Part shown: piece after piece, positions 16,846-25,268 of the stretch | Numbering within the stretch: position 1 is the first letter of the stretch | Layout: each line of letters begins with the position of its first letter | Source: Bacteroidales bacterium | Lineage (GTDB): Bacteria > Bacteroidota > Bacteroidia > Bacteroidales > UBA12077 | Direction: 5' to 3' | DNA: 64,000 bases | NCBI GenBank assembly: GCA_016342685.1 | Contig: JAEINU010000001.1 | Location: forward strand, 760,169 to 824,168 | The notes under the pieces: model-generated | What the model saw: only the letters and a program-made list of their open reading frames with translations | Told to the model about the DNA's origin: nothing | Databases searched by the model: none | Program-made: the position numbers and the translations under genes

Positions 16846-18657
16846 ATGGGAATGACATTAATTGAAAAAATTCTGGCGAACCATTCAAATAAGGATGTAG
16901 TTAAACCAGGGGATATTACTGATGTTTATATGGATGTTAGAGCTGCCAGAGATTTTGGTGGAGCTAATGTAGTTAAGAATATAGTTGATAATGGATTAAG
17001 CCTTGAAGATCCATCACGTACATTTTTCACCTTTGATTGTAATCCAACGGGTTCAGATCAGAAATATGCTGTGAATCAACAGGTTTGTAGAGATTTTGCT
17101 CGTGACAATGGCATAAAGATTTATGATATTGATGCTGGTATAGGAACTCATTTATTAATTCATGAAGGATTATCGTATTCTGGATCTACAGCTGTTACAA
17201 CAGATTCACATGCAAATATTTTGGGTGCTGTTGGTGCTTTTGGACAAGGAATGGGAGATCAAGATATTGCGGCTGCATGGGCTAATGGTAAATCATGGTT
17301 TAAAGTTCCTGCATCTGTAAAGCTTAATTTCATTGGCTCAAAACCTGCAAATGTTACAGCTAAAGATATTGTACTTAATCTACTTAAAAAGTTTGGTGCA
17401 AATACATTATTAGGTTATGCTGTTGAGTTTCATGGCGAAGCAATCGATAAGCTAAGTCTTGATGAGAGAATTACAATAGCTTCAATGGGAACTGAAATGG
17501 GCGCTATTATTTTATTATTAACTCCAAACGAGGAAGTAATGAGATTTAGCGAACTTAAAGCGGGAAGAAAGCTTGATTTGGTTGCTGCTGATGCAGATGC
17601 AAATTACGATCAAGTAATTGATATTGATATTTCAGAATTTATTCCAAGAGTTTCTCGTCCGGGTGCTCCTCACGATACTGTTGATGTAGCAGAAGTTCGT
17701 AAAACAAAAATCGATTCTGCATTTATTGGCAGTTGTACGAATGGTCGTATCGAAGATTTAAGAGCTGCTGCAGTTGTTTTAGATGGACGTCAGGTTGCAC
17801 CGGGAGTTGTATTAAAAATTGTTCCATCTACAGATCAAGTTTGGAATCAAGCTTTAGAAGAAGGACTAGTTCAGGTTTTTAAAAATGCAGGAGCTTTACT
17901 TTCTAATGCTGGTTGTGCTGGTTGTGCAGCTGGTCAGGTAGGACAAAATGGAAAAGGTGAGATAACAATAAGTACAGGAAATAGAAACTTCCCTGGTAAA
18001 CAAGGTAAAGGTGAAGTTTATTTAGCATCGCCTGCTGTTGTTGCAGCATCTGCTGTTGCTGGATTTATTACTACTCCTGATGATATTCCTGAAGAACCAA
18101 TGGTATTTATGCCTAGTGGTAAAAATACGACTAGTGCTTCAAAAGCTGAAAAGAAAGAAGTTATAGATCGTCCTAAAATTGTTGAAGGTAGAGTTTGGTA
18201 CATAAAAGAAGATAATATCGATACTGATATGATTTATCATAACAGATATCTTGCTATAACAGATATTAACGAAATGGGACAATATGCATTCGATAACTTA
18301 GAAGGTTACGAAAACTTTGCAAAAGAAGCTCAGCCAGGCGATATTGTGTTAGTTCAGAAAAATTTTGGTAGTGGAAGTTCTCGTCAGCAAGCAGTTGATT
18401 GCTTTGTTCCACTCGGTGTTCAGGCTGTTGTTGCAGAATCATTTGGTGCTATTTATGAGCGTAACGCAATTAATGCAGCTTTCCCAATTATGTCTTATGA
18501 CTCATTAGAAGGATTAGATTTAAAACATTTTGATAAAATCAAAGTTAATTTTGAAACAGGTGAGATTTCTAATCTAACAAATGGAAAAACTGTTCAAGGA
18601 AATCCATTCTCTGAAGTACAGTTAGAGATTTACCAACGTGGGGGAATTTTCAACTAA
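16846..18657 (+). CDS. Aconitase-superfamily hydro-lyase, fused LeuC-LeuD type (copy 1)
   Basis: The 603-residue protein joins a LeuC-like large domain (about 1-410) and a LeuD-like swivel domain (about 440-603). The [4Fe-4S] cluster ligands are visible in FIGSCTNGR (about residue 297) and in AGCAGCAAG (about residues 357-360). The swivel domain has the substrate-binding loop NFGSGSSRQQA. The family performs reversible dehydration/hydration of 2- or 3-hydroxy di/tricarboxylates (citrate, isopropylmalate, homocitrate, dimethylmalate). Sequence alone does not settle the substrate. A second divergent fused enzyme lies 470 bases downstream. Because the active-site loops differ, the two may act on different substrates or in different steps. 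Confidence 0.88.
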   Translation: MGMTLIEKILANHSNKDVVKPGDITDVYMDVRAARDFGGANVVKNIVDNGLSLEDPSRTFFTFDCNPTGSDQKYAVNQQVCRDFARDNGIKIYDIDAGIGTHLLIHEGLSYSGSTAVTTDSHANILGAVGAFGQGMGDQDIAAAWANGKSWFKVPASVKLNFIGSKPANVTAKDIVLNLLKKFGANTLLGYAVEFHGEAIDKLSLDERITIASMGTEMGAIILLLTPNEEVMRFSELKAGRKLDLVAADADANYDQVIDIDISEFIPRVSRPGAPHDTVDVAEVRKTKIDSAFIGSCTNGRIEDLRAAAVVLDGRQVAPGVVLKIVPSTDQVWNQALEEGLVQVFKNAGALLSNAGCAGCAAGQVGQNGKGEITISTGNRNFPGKQGKGEVYLASPAVVAASAVAGFITTPDDIPEEPMVFMPSGKNTTSASKAEKKEVIDRPKIVEGRVWYIKEDNIDTDMIYHNRYLAITDINEMGQYAFDNLEGYENFAKEAQPGDIVLVQKNFGSGSSRQQAVDCFVPLGVQAVVAESFGAIYERNAINAAFPIMSYDSLEGLDLKHFDKIKVNFETGEISNLTNGKTVQGNPFSEVQLEIYQRGGIFN

Positions 18658-18660
18658 TAA

Positions 18661-18690
18661 AGAAGTCAGAATTCAGGAATCAGAAGTCGG
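18661..18690. repeat. Flanking repeat of the four-helix-bundle gene
   Basis: Two near copies of an AGAAGTC/CAGAATTCAGGAATC motif lie directly upstream of the four-helix-bundle gene, and a related inverted motif (CTGAATTCAG) lies just after it at about 19051-19060. Such short AGAAGTC/GAATC repeats commonly flank this gene family in Bacteroidota, to my knowledge. Confidence 0.5.
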
Positions 18691-18695
18691 AAAAA

Positions 18696-19046
18696 ATGAG
18701 TAGTTCTTTTAAAGATTTATTAGTTTGGCAAAAGGCGCATCAATTTGTTTTGGAAGTTTATAGAATTACTAAAGATTTTCCAAAAGATGAACTTTATGGT
18801 TTGACTTCACAATTTAGAAGAGCTTCAGTTTCGATTCCTGCAAATATAGCTGAAGGTTTTACTCGAAAAGGAGAAAAAGATAAGTTGAGATTTTATAATA
18901 TTGCTCAAGGTTCTCTTGAAGAGTGCAGGTATTATATCATACTGTCGAACGATTTGAGTTATATGAAGAATGTAGAGATTATTAAGTTGTTGGAAGAAAT
19001 TAGTAAAATGTTAGTTTCTTACATGAACAAGATAAGGCAAAACTGA
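18696..19046 (+). CDS. Four-helix bundle protein (23S rRNA intervening-sequence protein family)
   Basis: The 116-residue protein has the hallmark pattern of the family: N-terminal FKDLLVWQKAHQFVLEVY, the FPKDELYGLTSQFRRASVSI segment, SIPANIAEGF, and an LEECRYYIILSNDL helix. The family was first found inside 23S rRNA intervening sequences and is scattered as single genes in Bacteroidota, where the molecular role is unknown; it is structurally related to Avd of diversity-generating retroelements. No reverse transcriptase is present here. It sits between two aconitase-type genes and is flanked by short repeats, so it looks like an insertion into a former two-gene locus. Confidence 0.9.
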   Translation: MSSSFKDLLVWQKAHQFVLEVYRITKDFPKDELYGLTSQFRRASVSIPANIAEGFTRKGEKDKLRFYNIAQGSLEECRYYIILSNDLSYMKNVEIIKLLEEISKMLVSYMNKIRQN

Positions 19047-19129
19047 TATCTGAATTCAGAATACTTTATTCTTATTAATTAGAACTAATGATTTAACAGT
19101 TTGGAAAGAAATAAATAAAAAGTAAAAAT

Positions 19130-20908
19130 ATGAATCCAAGAACATTCGTTGAGAAAATATTTGATGCAGAATGTGGAAGTATCGTTTTTAAAAAACCGAA
19201 TATTGTTTTAACGCACGATAATACTGCAAGTATCAAGAAAACATTTGAAAAGATGGGGGGCGATAAAGTTGCCGATCCTAATCAATTATTAATTGTATTA
19301 GATCACAATGCTCCACCTACAAATGCAAAATTAGCAACTCAGTATCAAGAAGTTCGCGATATTGTAAAATATCAAGGAGTTGATAAATTTTACGATGCAG
19401 GAAAAGGTATTTGTCATCAGATTATGTCGTACCATGCAGAGCCGGGAATGCTAATTGTTGGTAGCGATAGTCATACTTGTACTGCAGGAGCATTTAATGC
19501 AATGGCTGCAGGTATTGATCGAACAGAAGCTGCAGGTTTATGGAAACGTGGCGAAACTTGGTTTCGTGTTCCAGAAACCATGAAAGTTACTTTAAAAGGC
19601 AAATTGAATCCTGGAGTTTATGCCAAAGATATTTCTTTATGGATTATCGGTATGATAAACTCTGATGGTGCTGACTATATGTCAATTGAATATCATGGTG
19701 AAGGAGTTGAATCATTAACTATTTCTCAAAGAATGACATTGGCTAACTTGGCATCGGAAATGGGAGCTAAGAATGCTGTTTTTCCTGCTGATAAAGTTTT
19801 GGCAGAATTCTATGGTAAAGATTCTGTTGAAGGTGTTTGGGCCGATGAAGGAGCAAAATATGCAAAAGAATTTGAGATTGATTTAGGACAAATTTATCCA
19901 TTAGTTGCAGCTCCACATCATGTAGATAATGTAAAAGCGGTTTCCGAAGTTCAAGGAACAAAATTAAATCAAGGTTTAATCGGAACTTGTACAAATGGTC
20001 GTTACGAAGATATTAAGATTGCAACTGAAATTTTGGATGGAAAACAAATAGCCGACGGATTTCAGTTGTTGGTAATTCCGGCGTCACAGAAAATTTATCT
20101 TCAAATGATTGAAGAAGGTTTAATTACGAAACTAATTAAGGCTGGAGCAACAGTATTAGGTTCTTCTTGTGGACCATGTTTAGGCACAGGACAAGGGATT
20201 CCTGCTGATGGATTTACCGTAATATCTACTGCAAATAGGAACTTTAAAGGAAGAATGGGAAATAAAGAGTCTGAAATTTATTTGGCTTCTCCAGCTACTG
20301 TTGCTTATAGTGCACTTGCTGGTGAGATTTCTGACCCACGTGGTGAAAAATATAACGACAAGTTTCCATATAAGAAAGAATCAGCTTCTACCGTAGAGAT
20401 TGCGGCTAATGATAATAGAAAATTAGGAGATGTTTGGAATTACTCAGATGCAGATAATATTAATACAGATCAGATGTTTGCAGGTAATTTAACATATAAC
20501 GTGTTAAGTTCAGATGCAGAAGCTATTATGCCACATTTGTTTGCTGGATTCGATGAGAATTTCCCTAAGAGCGTTACTGAAGGAGATATCTTAATTGCAG
20601 GCGAAAATTTTGGTTGTGGAAGTTCGCGAGAGCATCCAGCAGTTGGTTTAGCTCATGCGGGAGTAAAAGCTGTAATTGTAAAATCTTCAAATAGAATTTT
20701 TTATCGCTCATGTATTAATCAGGGATTGGCATTAATTGTAAATCCTGAAATTGTTGATGCATATAAAGCAGGCGACAATGTTGAGATTAATTTTAATCAG
20801 GGTTTTGTGAAGATAGCAGATAAAGAAATTAAGTTTGCTCCACTTCCTGAAAAATTGATGGGAATTATTGAGAAAAAAGGTTTAGTAAATTGGATGAAAT
20901 CGTATTAA
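19130..20908 (+). CDS. Aconitase-superfamily hydro-lyase, fused LeuC-LeuD type (copy 2)
   Basis: The 592-residue protein has the same fused layout as copy 1. The cluster cysteines are in LIGTCTNGRYED (about residue 288) and GSSCGPCLGTGQG (about residues 346-349). The swivel-domain loop is NFGCGSSREHPAV, the form found in isopropylmalate isomerases and prokaryotic aconitases. A conserved His-rich stretch (VGSDSHTCTAG) is present near residue 113. The DSHT, TCTNGR and GCGSSRE motifs are closer to the LeuCD consensus than in copy 1 (DSHA, GSGSSRQ). Substrate is unassigned; the two genes were probably co-transcribed before the four-helix-bundle gene arrived. Confidence 0.88.
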   Translation: MNPRTFVEKIFDAECGSIVFKKPNIVLTHDNTASIKKTFEKMGGDKVADPNQLLIVLDHNAPPTNAKLATQYQEVRDIVKYQGVDKFYDAGKGICHQIMSYHAEPGMLIVGSDSHTCTAGAFNAMAAGIDRTEAAGLWKRGETWFRVPETMKVTLKGKLNPGVYAKDISLWIIGMINSDGADYMSIEYHGEGVESLTISQRMTLANLASEMGAKNAVFPADKVLAEFYGKDSVEGVWADEGAKYAKEFEIDLGQIYPLVAAPHHVDNVKAVSEVQGTKLNQGLIGTCTNGRYEDIKIATEILDGKQIADGFQLLVIPASQKIYLQMIEEGLITKLIKAGATVLGSSCGPCLGTGQGIPADGFTVISTANRNFKGRMGNKESEIYLASPATVAYSALAGEISDPRGEKYNDKFPYKKESASTVEIAANDNRKLGDVWNYSDADNINTDQMFAGNLTYNVLSSDAEAIMPHLFAGFDENFPKSVTEGDILIAGENFGCGSSREHPAVGLAHAGVKAVIVKSSNRIFYRSCINQGLALIVNPEIVDAYKAGDNVEINFNQGFVKIADKEIKFAPLPEKLMGIIEKKGLVNWMKSY

Positions 20909-20923
20909 AATAAATTTTTCACA

Positions 20924-20955
20924 AAAGCCTTTCTGTTTTCAGAAAGGCTTTTTTT
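20924..20955 (+). terminator. Rho-independent terminator of the hydro-lyase locus
   Basis: A 12-bp stem (AAAGCCTTTCTG/CAGAAAGGCTTT) with a TTTT loop runs into a T tract, 15 bases after the stop at 20908. Confidence 0.9.
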
Positions 20956-21065
20956 GTCATCCCCAACTTGATTGGGGATCTCATAATATTCAGTTTTACA
21001 GTTAGGTATAAGATTTCCTTTTTATTCACTTCTTTCATGAACGAAGTGACTAAACGGAAATGACA
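20955..21065. repeat. Small palindromic dispersed repeat (MITE-like)
   Basis: The 111-base element is bounded by inverted TGTCAT (20955-20960) and ATGACA (21060-21065). It contains the hairpin ATCCCCAA/TTGGGGAT (20959-20979) and a second hairpin TCACTTC/GAAGTGA (21026-21049). Sequences of the form GTCATCCCC-x-ACTTGAT-x-GGGGATCTCAT are familiar from intergenic repeats of Bacteroidota. Only one copy of this version is in the window. Confidence 0.55.
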
Positions 21066-21243
21066 GTTTTTGGTTTTTTTGTGCAGTCTCTTTTTTGTTT
21101 ACACTTCAACAGTCTCGTTTTAACAATTGGTATTCCTAAAAGTTGTTATGCTGAGTTTATTAAAGCATGAATAACTTTCTTAGTTATAATAAGAGTAAGC
21201 TCAAAAACATATATTATAAATGGCTGTTTAAATTATATACATC

Positions 21244-21251
21244 TACCTTTG
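21244..21251 (+). promoter_or_regulatory. Promoter -7 box for the sigma-54 activator gene
   Basis: TACCTTTG matches TAnnTTTG and lies 22 bases before the ATG at 21274, suggesting the activator itself is read by the housekeeping sigma factor. Confidence 0.5.
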
Positions 21252-21273
21252 TATTAAATTTAATAATAGAGAG

Positions 21274-23163
21274 ATGCCTGTTACTGATAAAGATATTATT
21301 ATTAAAAGATCGCATGATCGAAGTAAATCCTTTGGTATTGATCCTAATAGACAATTTCCAAAACATATCATTGAAGGATTGGAGTTTCAGCATCAACTAG
21401 AAGAAAATAAGGAGTTATTAGATATTGCAGATCCCATAATTTCACAACTATTAGCTACTGTAGAAAAAAACGGTTTTGTTATTGTGCTAACTGACAGTGA
21501 AGCTGGTATTCTAAAAATTGTAGGTGGTAAGGAAACTTTGAAAGCAGCAGGAGACCTAAATATGGTTGAAGGTGCTTCTATGAGTGAAAAAAGCATTGGT
21601 ACCAATGCAATGGGAACAGCAATTAGTGAAAATGCTTCGGTTCAAATTACCGCAAAAGAGCATTTTATTTCGGCCTATCACCAATGGACTTGTTCAGCAG
21701 CTCCAATTCATTATAATAATAAAATTATTGGTACACTAAATCTTACTGGTAAAGCCGAAAATGTGCATCCACATACTTTAGGCTTAGTAATGGCAGCTGT
21801 ATCGGCAATTGAAAATAAACTTGTCAATAATCAAATACTACATGAATTATATGCATCAAGGCAATATGCATGGGCAATGATGAATAATCTTGCATATGGT
21901 GTTTTTGCAATCGATTTAAATGATGAAATTAAATGGGTTAATGATTCAGCTTGCAGAATTATAAATGTGCGTCGTAAAAAACTTCTTGATAAAGCGATTA
22001 GTGAAATTCTTCCAGAATGGATGAAAATTAAAAGAATTGTACTGCATGATTTAAGTTTTTTAGATCAGGAAAGTTATTTTGGTTTATCAGAAATTCAAGA
22101 AAATTTTCTTTTTAATACTTATTTAATAAAAAATGATGAACAGGAAATATTAGGTTTTCTGGTAACGTTCAGACCATTAAGTCGGATGTTGAATTTAGTA
22201 AAGAAGTATTCTGGTTTACATGCATATTACACTTTTAATGATATTATTGCAAGAAGTCCTCAAACAATTAAAATAATAAAGTACGCACAAAAAGTATCTA
22301 ACAGTCCATCTACTATTTTAATTACCGGCGAAAGTGGAACAGGAAAAGAAGTCTTTGCACAAGCAATGCATAATGCAAGCGAACGTCACGATTCGGCCTT
22401 TGTTGCGGTTAATTGTGGTGCAATATCACCCACATTAATCGAGAGTGAAATGTTTGGTTATGAGGAAGGTGCATTTACAGGAGCTCGAAAAGGTGGATGC
22501 CCGGGAAAGTTTGAATTGGCGGATGGTGGAACAATTTTCTTAGATGAAATAGGAGAGATGCCAATTGATATGCAAGTAAAATTGTTGCGTGTTCTGCAGG
22601 AAGGAACTATAACACGGGTTGGTTCGCAAGAAAGCAAAAAGATTGATGTTAGAGTAATTGCCGCAACAAATAAGGATTTAGAAAAAGAAGTGGATAAGGG
22701 AGAATTTCGACTTGATTTATTTTATCGATTAAATGTTATACCAATTCATATTCCTGCATTAAGAGAACGAAAAGAAGACATAATTCCTTTAGCTCGCAAT
22801 TTCATGGCATCAAAAGGAGAGAAGTTAAATAAGCCAATTCCTGAATTCACTAAGGCTATTGAGGAAAAAATTTTAAATTATCCTTGGCATGGCAATGTGA
22901 GAGAGTTGGAAAATTATATTGAAAAACTAGTAAATCTAGGTGATAGTATAGATTTTATTGATATTAGTGATAATGAAAAGCAACAACCCAGTGCTGAAAT
23001 CTCGGTAAAAAAGGAGCTAAAATCACTTGATCTTGTCGAAAAGGAAACTATTATTTTTACTATTAATGAATTGGATGGAAATATTAGTCAGGTTGCAAAA
23101 TCATTAGGAATTGGACGTAATACATTATATTCAAAATTAAAAAAGTATAATATTAAGATTTAA
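21274..23163 (+). CDS. AcoR-type sigma-54-dependent transcriptional activator
   Basis: The 629-residue protein has an N-terminal AcoR-like GAF region (about 50-190, with the typical SIGTNAMGTAI motif) and a PAS-like region (about 195-300). An AAA+ sigma-54 interaction domain follows (about 325-555) with Walker A GESGTGKE, the sigma-54 contact loop GAFTGA, Walker B GGTIFLDEIGEM and the R-finger region. The C-terminus is a Fis-type helix-turn-helix (NISQVAKSLGIGRNTLYSKL). Relatives activate acetoin, alcohol or aldehyde metabolism genes in response to the metabolite. The most likely target here is the alcohol dehydrogenase promoter at 25206-25221 with its upstream TGTTC-N7-GAACA array. The effector is unknown. 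Confidence 0.92.
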   Translation: MPVTDKDIIIKRSHDRSKSFGIDPNRQFPKHIIEGLEFQHQLEENKELLDIADPIISQLLATVEKNGFVIVLTDSEAGILKIVGGKETLKAAGDLNMVEGASMSEKSIGTNAMGTAISENASVQITAKEHFISAYHQWTCSAAPIHYNNKIIGTLNLTGKAENVHPHTLGLVMAAVSAIENKLVNNQILHELYASRQYAWAMMNNLAYGVFAIDLNDEIKWVNDSACRIINVRRKKLLDKAISEILPEWMKIKRIVLHDLSFLDQESYFGLSEIQENFLFNTYLIKNDEQEILGFLVTFRPLSRMLNLVKKYSGLHAYYTFNDIIARSPQTIKIIKYAQKVSNSPSTILITGESGTGKEVFAQAMHNASERHDSAFVAVNCGAISPTLIESEMFGYEEGAFTGARKGGCPGKFELADGGTIFLDEIGEMPIDMQVKLLRVLQEGTITRVGSQESKKIDVRVIAATNKDLEKEVDKGEFRLDLFYRLNVIPIHIPALRERKEDIIPLARNFMASKGEKLNKPIPEFTKAIEEKILNYPWHGNVRELENYIEKLVNLGDSIDFIDISDNEKQQPSAEISVKKELKSLDLVEKETIIFTINELDGNISQVAKSLGIGRNTLYSKLKKYNIKI

Positions 23164-23399
23164 ATTTTCAATTAGCAGATTCAAATAATTACTAAAATCA
23201 GTAATATTTCATCTCTTTTTATTCAATACAGATGTTCTGAAACCCCAGAATGTCTGAGCCAGTGGAGTAATGAATTGATAATTGGTATTCTGTTAAAAGA
23301 TTATAAAAACTGCGAATCTGGAAAATTAAATACAGGTATAAAAAATAGATAAATGTTACATATCATAATGCAAAAGTATCTGTATATAGTTAGCTTTAT

Positions 23400-23407
23400 T
23401 AATTTTG
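23400..23407 (+). promoter_or_regulatory. Promoter -7 box for the amidohydrolase gene
   Basis: TAATTTTG matches TAnnTTTG and lies 19 bases before the ATG at 23427. A -33 TTG at ideal distance is not obvious. Confidence 0.4.
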
Positions 23408-23426
23408 AAACAAAGATTCATATCCA

Positions 23427-24746
23427 ATGAATAAACATTTTTCTTTCTTGCCAAAAAGTTTTAAAAATTATCTTGAAAAGCAAATCATTGTATGGCGACG
23501 ACAATTTCATCAATACCCCGAACCAGCCTGGTGTGAGTTTAATACAGCCTCGGTGGTTGCCGGGTTATTAAAGGATTTTGATTATCAGTTGGTTTTAGGA
23601 AAAGATTTGTTAAGTTCGTGTGAAAGAATGGGATTGCCCGATGAGGATGTATTAAATGATTTCTTTACTAGTGCACAAAACCAGAAAGATTCCCATAGAG
23701 AATTATTGCAACAAATGAAAGGGGGTTATACTGCTGTTGCCGGTATTTTAAAAAATGGAGAAGGGCCAACTGTTTTGTTTCGATTTGATATGGATGCTTT
23801 GCCTTTAAGAGAGTTAGATCAAGCAAATCATTTCCCCGTGCAACAAGGTTTTAGGTCTACATACGAAAACTATATGCATGCTTGTGGACACGATGGACAT
23901 ACAGCCATTGGTTTGGGTTTGGCTTTTACATTAAAGGAGTTAAAAGAGCATATCAGAGGTAAAATTATTCTATTATTTCAACCAGCCGAAGAGGGATTGC
24001 GTGGGGCTACAGCTTTGGTAAATAATTCATTGTTTGCTAATATTGATTATGGCTATGGTTTTCATTTATGGGCCAACAAACCTGTCGGACAGCTTATATG
24101 CGGAACTAACGGGCAGTTGGCGAGCTCTAAATTTGATGTTTTTATCACAGGAAAAGCAGCTCATGCAGGTTTAAATCCCGAAGATGGTATTAATGCTATG
24201 CTACCGGCAGCAGAAATTGTACTGGTTCTTGAAGAACTTAAGAAAAGCTACAATAAAGATATTAAGCTAAATGTTGGTATGCTTGAAGGTGGATCGGGAC
24301 GCAATATTATTTGTTCACATGCAAAATTATGTATCGAAACTCGCGCTATTAATTCGAAACTAAATCAAAAGCTTTACACTGAAAGCGTCGCTATAATTGA
24401 AGAAAAAGCAAATAAATACAACTGTAAATTTGAAATTAAGGCAATGGGCTATGCCGATGCTGCTAATTGCAATAAAAAACTGGCCGAAAAAATTCAAATT
24501 ACTGCACAACAAATACCGTATTTCTCTGATATACGTTTAATAGAACAAGCAGGGGGAAATAGTGAGGACTTTACAGTTTTTATAAACCATATTCAGGAAA
24601 GTGGTGGACAAGCAACTTATATGGGAGTCGGAGCCGGTAAAAATGCTGGCGCACACCATACTTCAAATTTCGATATTAACGAAAAAACGTTTATTCATGT
24701 AGTGGACTTATTGACTGGAATTTGTTTTAATGATAGTCACGTGTGA
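23427..24746 (+). CDS. M20D amidohydrolase, AbgA-like
   Basis: The 439-residue protein has the M20D metal-site motifs: FRFDMDALPL, MHACGHDGHTAIGLG, FQPAEEG, and the late HHTSNFD histidines. The dimerisation domain is in the middle (about 220-330, starting with SSKFDVFITGKAAHAG). Its length and the N-terminal insertion with Cys (LSSCERMGLPDED) resemble AbgA, a subunit of p-aminobenzoyl-glutamate hydrolase, more than the shorter hippurate/N-acyl amino acid hydrolases. No AbgB partner is adjacent. It lies between the sigma-54 activator and the dehydrogenase but has its own promoter and terminator, so a functional link is not shown. Confidence 0.85.
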   Translation: MNKHFSFLPKSFKNYLEKQIIVWRRQFHQYPEPAWCEFNTASVVAGLLKDFDYQLVLGKDLLSSCERMGLPDEDVLNDFFTSAQNQKDSHRELLQQMKGGYTAVAGILKNGEGPTVLFRFDMDALPLRELDQANHFPVQQGFRSTYENYMHACGHDGHTAIGLGLAFTLKELKEHIRGKIILLFQPAEEGLRGATALVNNSLFANIDYGYGFHLWANKPVGQLICGTNGQLASSKFDVFITGKAAHAGLNPEDGINAMLPAAEIVLVLEELKKSYNKDIKLNVGMLEGGSGRNIICSHAKLCIETRAINSKLNQKLYTESVAIIEEKANKYNCKFEIKAMGYADAANCNKKLAEKIQITAQQIPYFSDIRLIEQAGGNSEDFTVFINHIQESGGQATYMGVGAGKNAGAHHTSNFDINEKTFIHVVDLLTGICFNDSHV

Positions 24747-24888
24747 ATTTTATGTAAATTTCCTAAGTTTTTTTTAAAATCTAACATGCTATTATAGCAA
24801 TTCACGCTGTGGTTCATTGAAAAAAAGAATAAAATAATAGACTAATCTAAGATAATCGTAATATAACAAACTAAATTTAATTCGATAG

Positions 24889-24930
24889 AAGTTCGGCATA
24901 GTTTTAAACTATGTCGAACTTTCTTTTTGT
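24889..24930 (+). terminator. Rho-independent terminator after the amidohydrolase
   Basis: The 13-bp stem AAGTTCGGCATAG/CTATGTCGAACTT (one G-U pair) with a 7-base loop is followed by TCTTTTTG. It lies 143 bases after the stop and insulates the dehydrogenase promoter region. Confidence 0.85.
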
Positions 24931-25072
24931 AGCCCTTTTGTATCGTAATTCAGTTTGTATTTTCTCATTTTAATATGGAAAAGATAAATCTCAATTTGAT
25001 TTTTATTTTGAAGATGTTTTTTAACAATTTTTGAAAAGCATTTTTAATAATTCCTTCGGTATAAAATTAAAT

Positions 25073-25167
25073 TGTTCGAAAAACTAACATTGTTCATTTA
25101 TCGAACATGGTAAAATTGAAGACCTGTTCTTTAATTGAACAGAAGTATTGTGTTCGATTTTCGATTT
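25073..25167 (+). promoter_or_regulatory. Array of activator-binding sites (UAS) for a sigma-54 promoter
   Basis: Four 17-bp sites fit TGTTC-N7-GAACA. Those at 25091-25107 (TGTTCATTTATCGAACA) and 25125-25141 (TGTTCTTTAATTGAACA) are perfect inverted repeats. The site at 25073-25089 has one mismatch in the right arm, and 25151-25167 has a good left arm only. They lie 40-150 bases upstream of the -24/-12 element at 25206-25221, where enhancer sites of sigma-54 activators are expected. The AcoR-type activator at 21274-23163 is the natural candidate to bind them. Confidence 0.8.
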
Positions 25168-25205
25168 AATCTGTAACCATCAACAAATCAACCTTTAATG
25201 AAGTT

Positions 25206-25221
25206 TGGCAAGCATATTGGA
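25206..25221 (+). promoter_or_regulatory. Sigma-54 (-24/-12) promoter of the alcohol dehydrogenase/hydrogenase genes
   Basis: TGGCAAGCATATTGGA matches TGGCACG-N4-TTGCA at all but two positions. The GG at 25207-25208 and the GG replacing GC at 25219-25220 keep the required 10-base gap. The ATG at 25269 lies 48 bases downstream. Confidence 0.7.
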
Positions 25222-25268
25222 ATGCAGATAGCAAATAATTATTAATAACAAACTAAATAATTAACGCT

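Noticed and set aside
18696..19046. Diversity-generating retroelement, because the four-helix bundle resembles Avd
   Set aside because: No reverse transcriptase, template repeat or variable repeat occurs nearby; the sequence fits the stand-alone IVP family.
16846..20908. Assembly-induced duplication of the hydro-lyase genes
   Set aside because: The two genes differ throughout in sequence and in active-site loops, so they are old paralogues.
23164..23426. Second sigma-54 promoter upstream of the amidohydrolase gene
   Set aside because: No GG-N10-GC pair with flanking TGG/TTG was found and no TGTTC-N7-GAACA site is present; a TAATTTTG box at 23400 is the better promoter.
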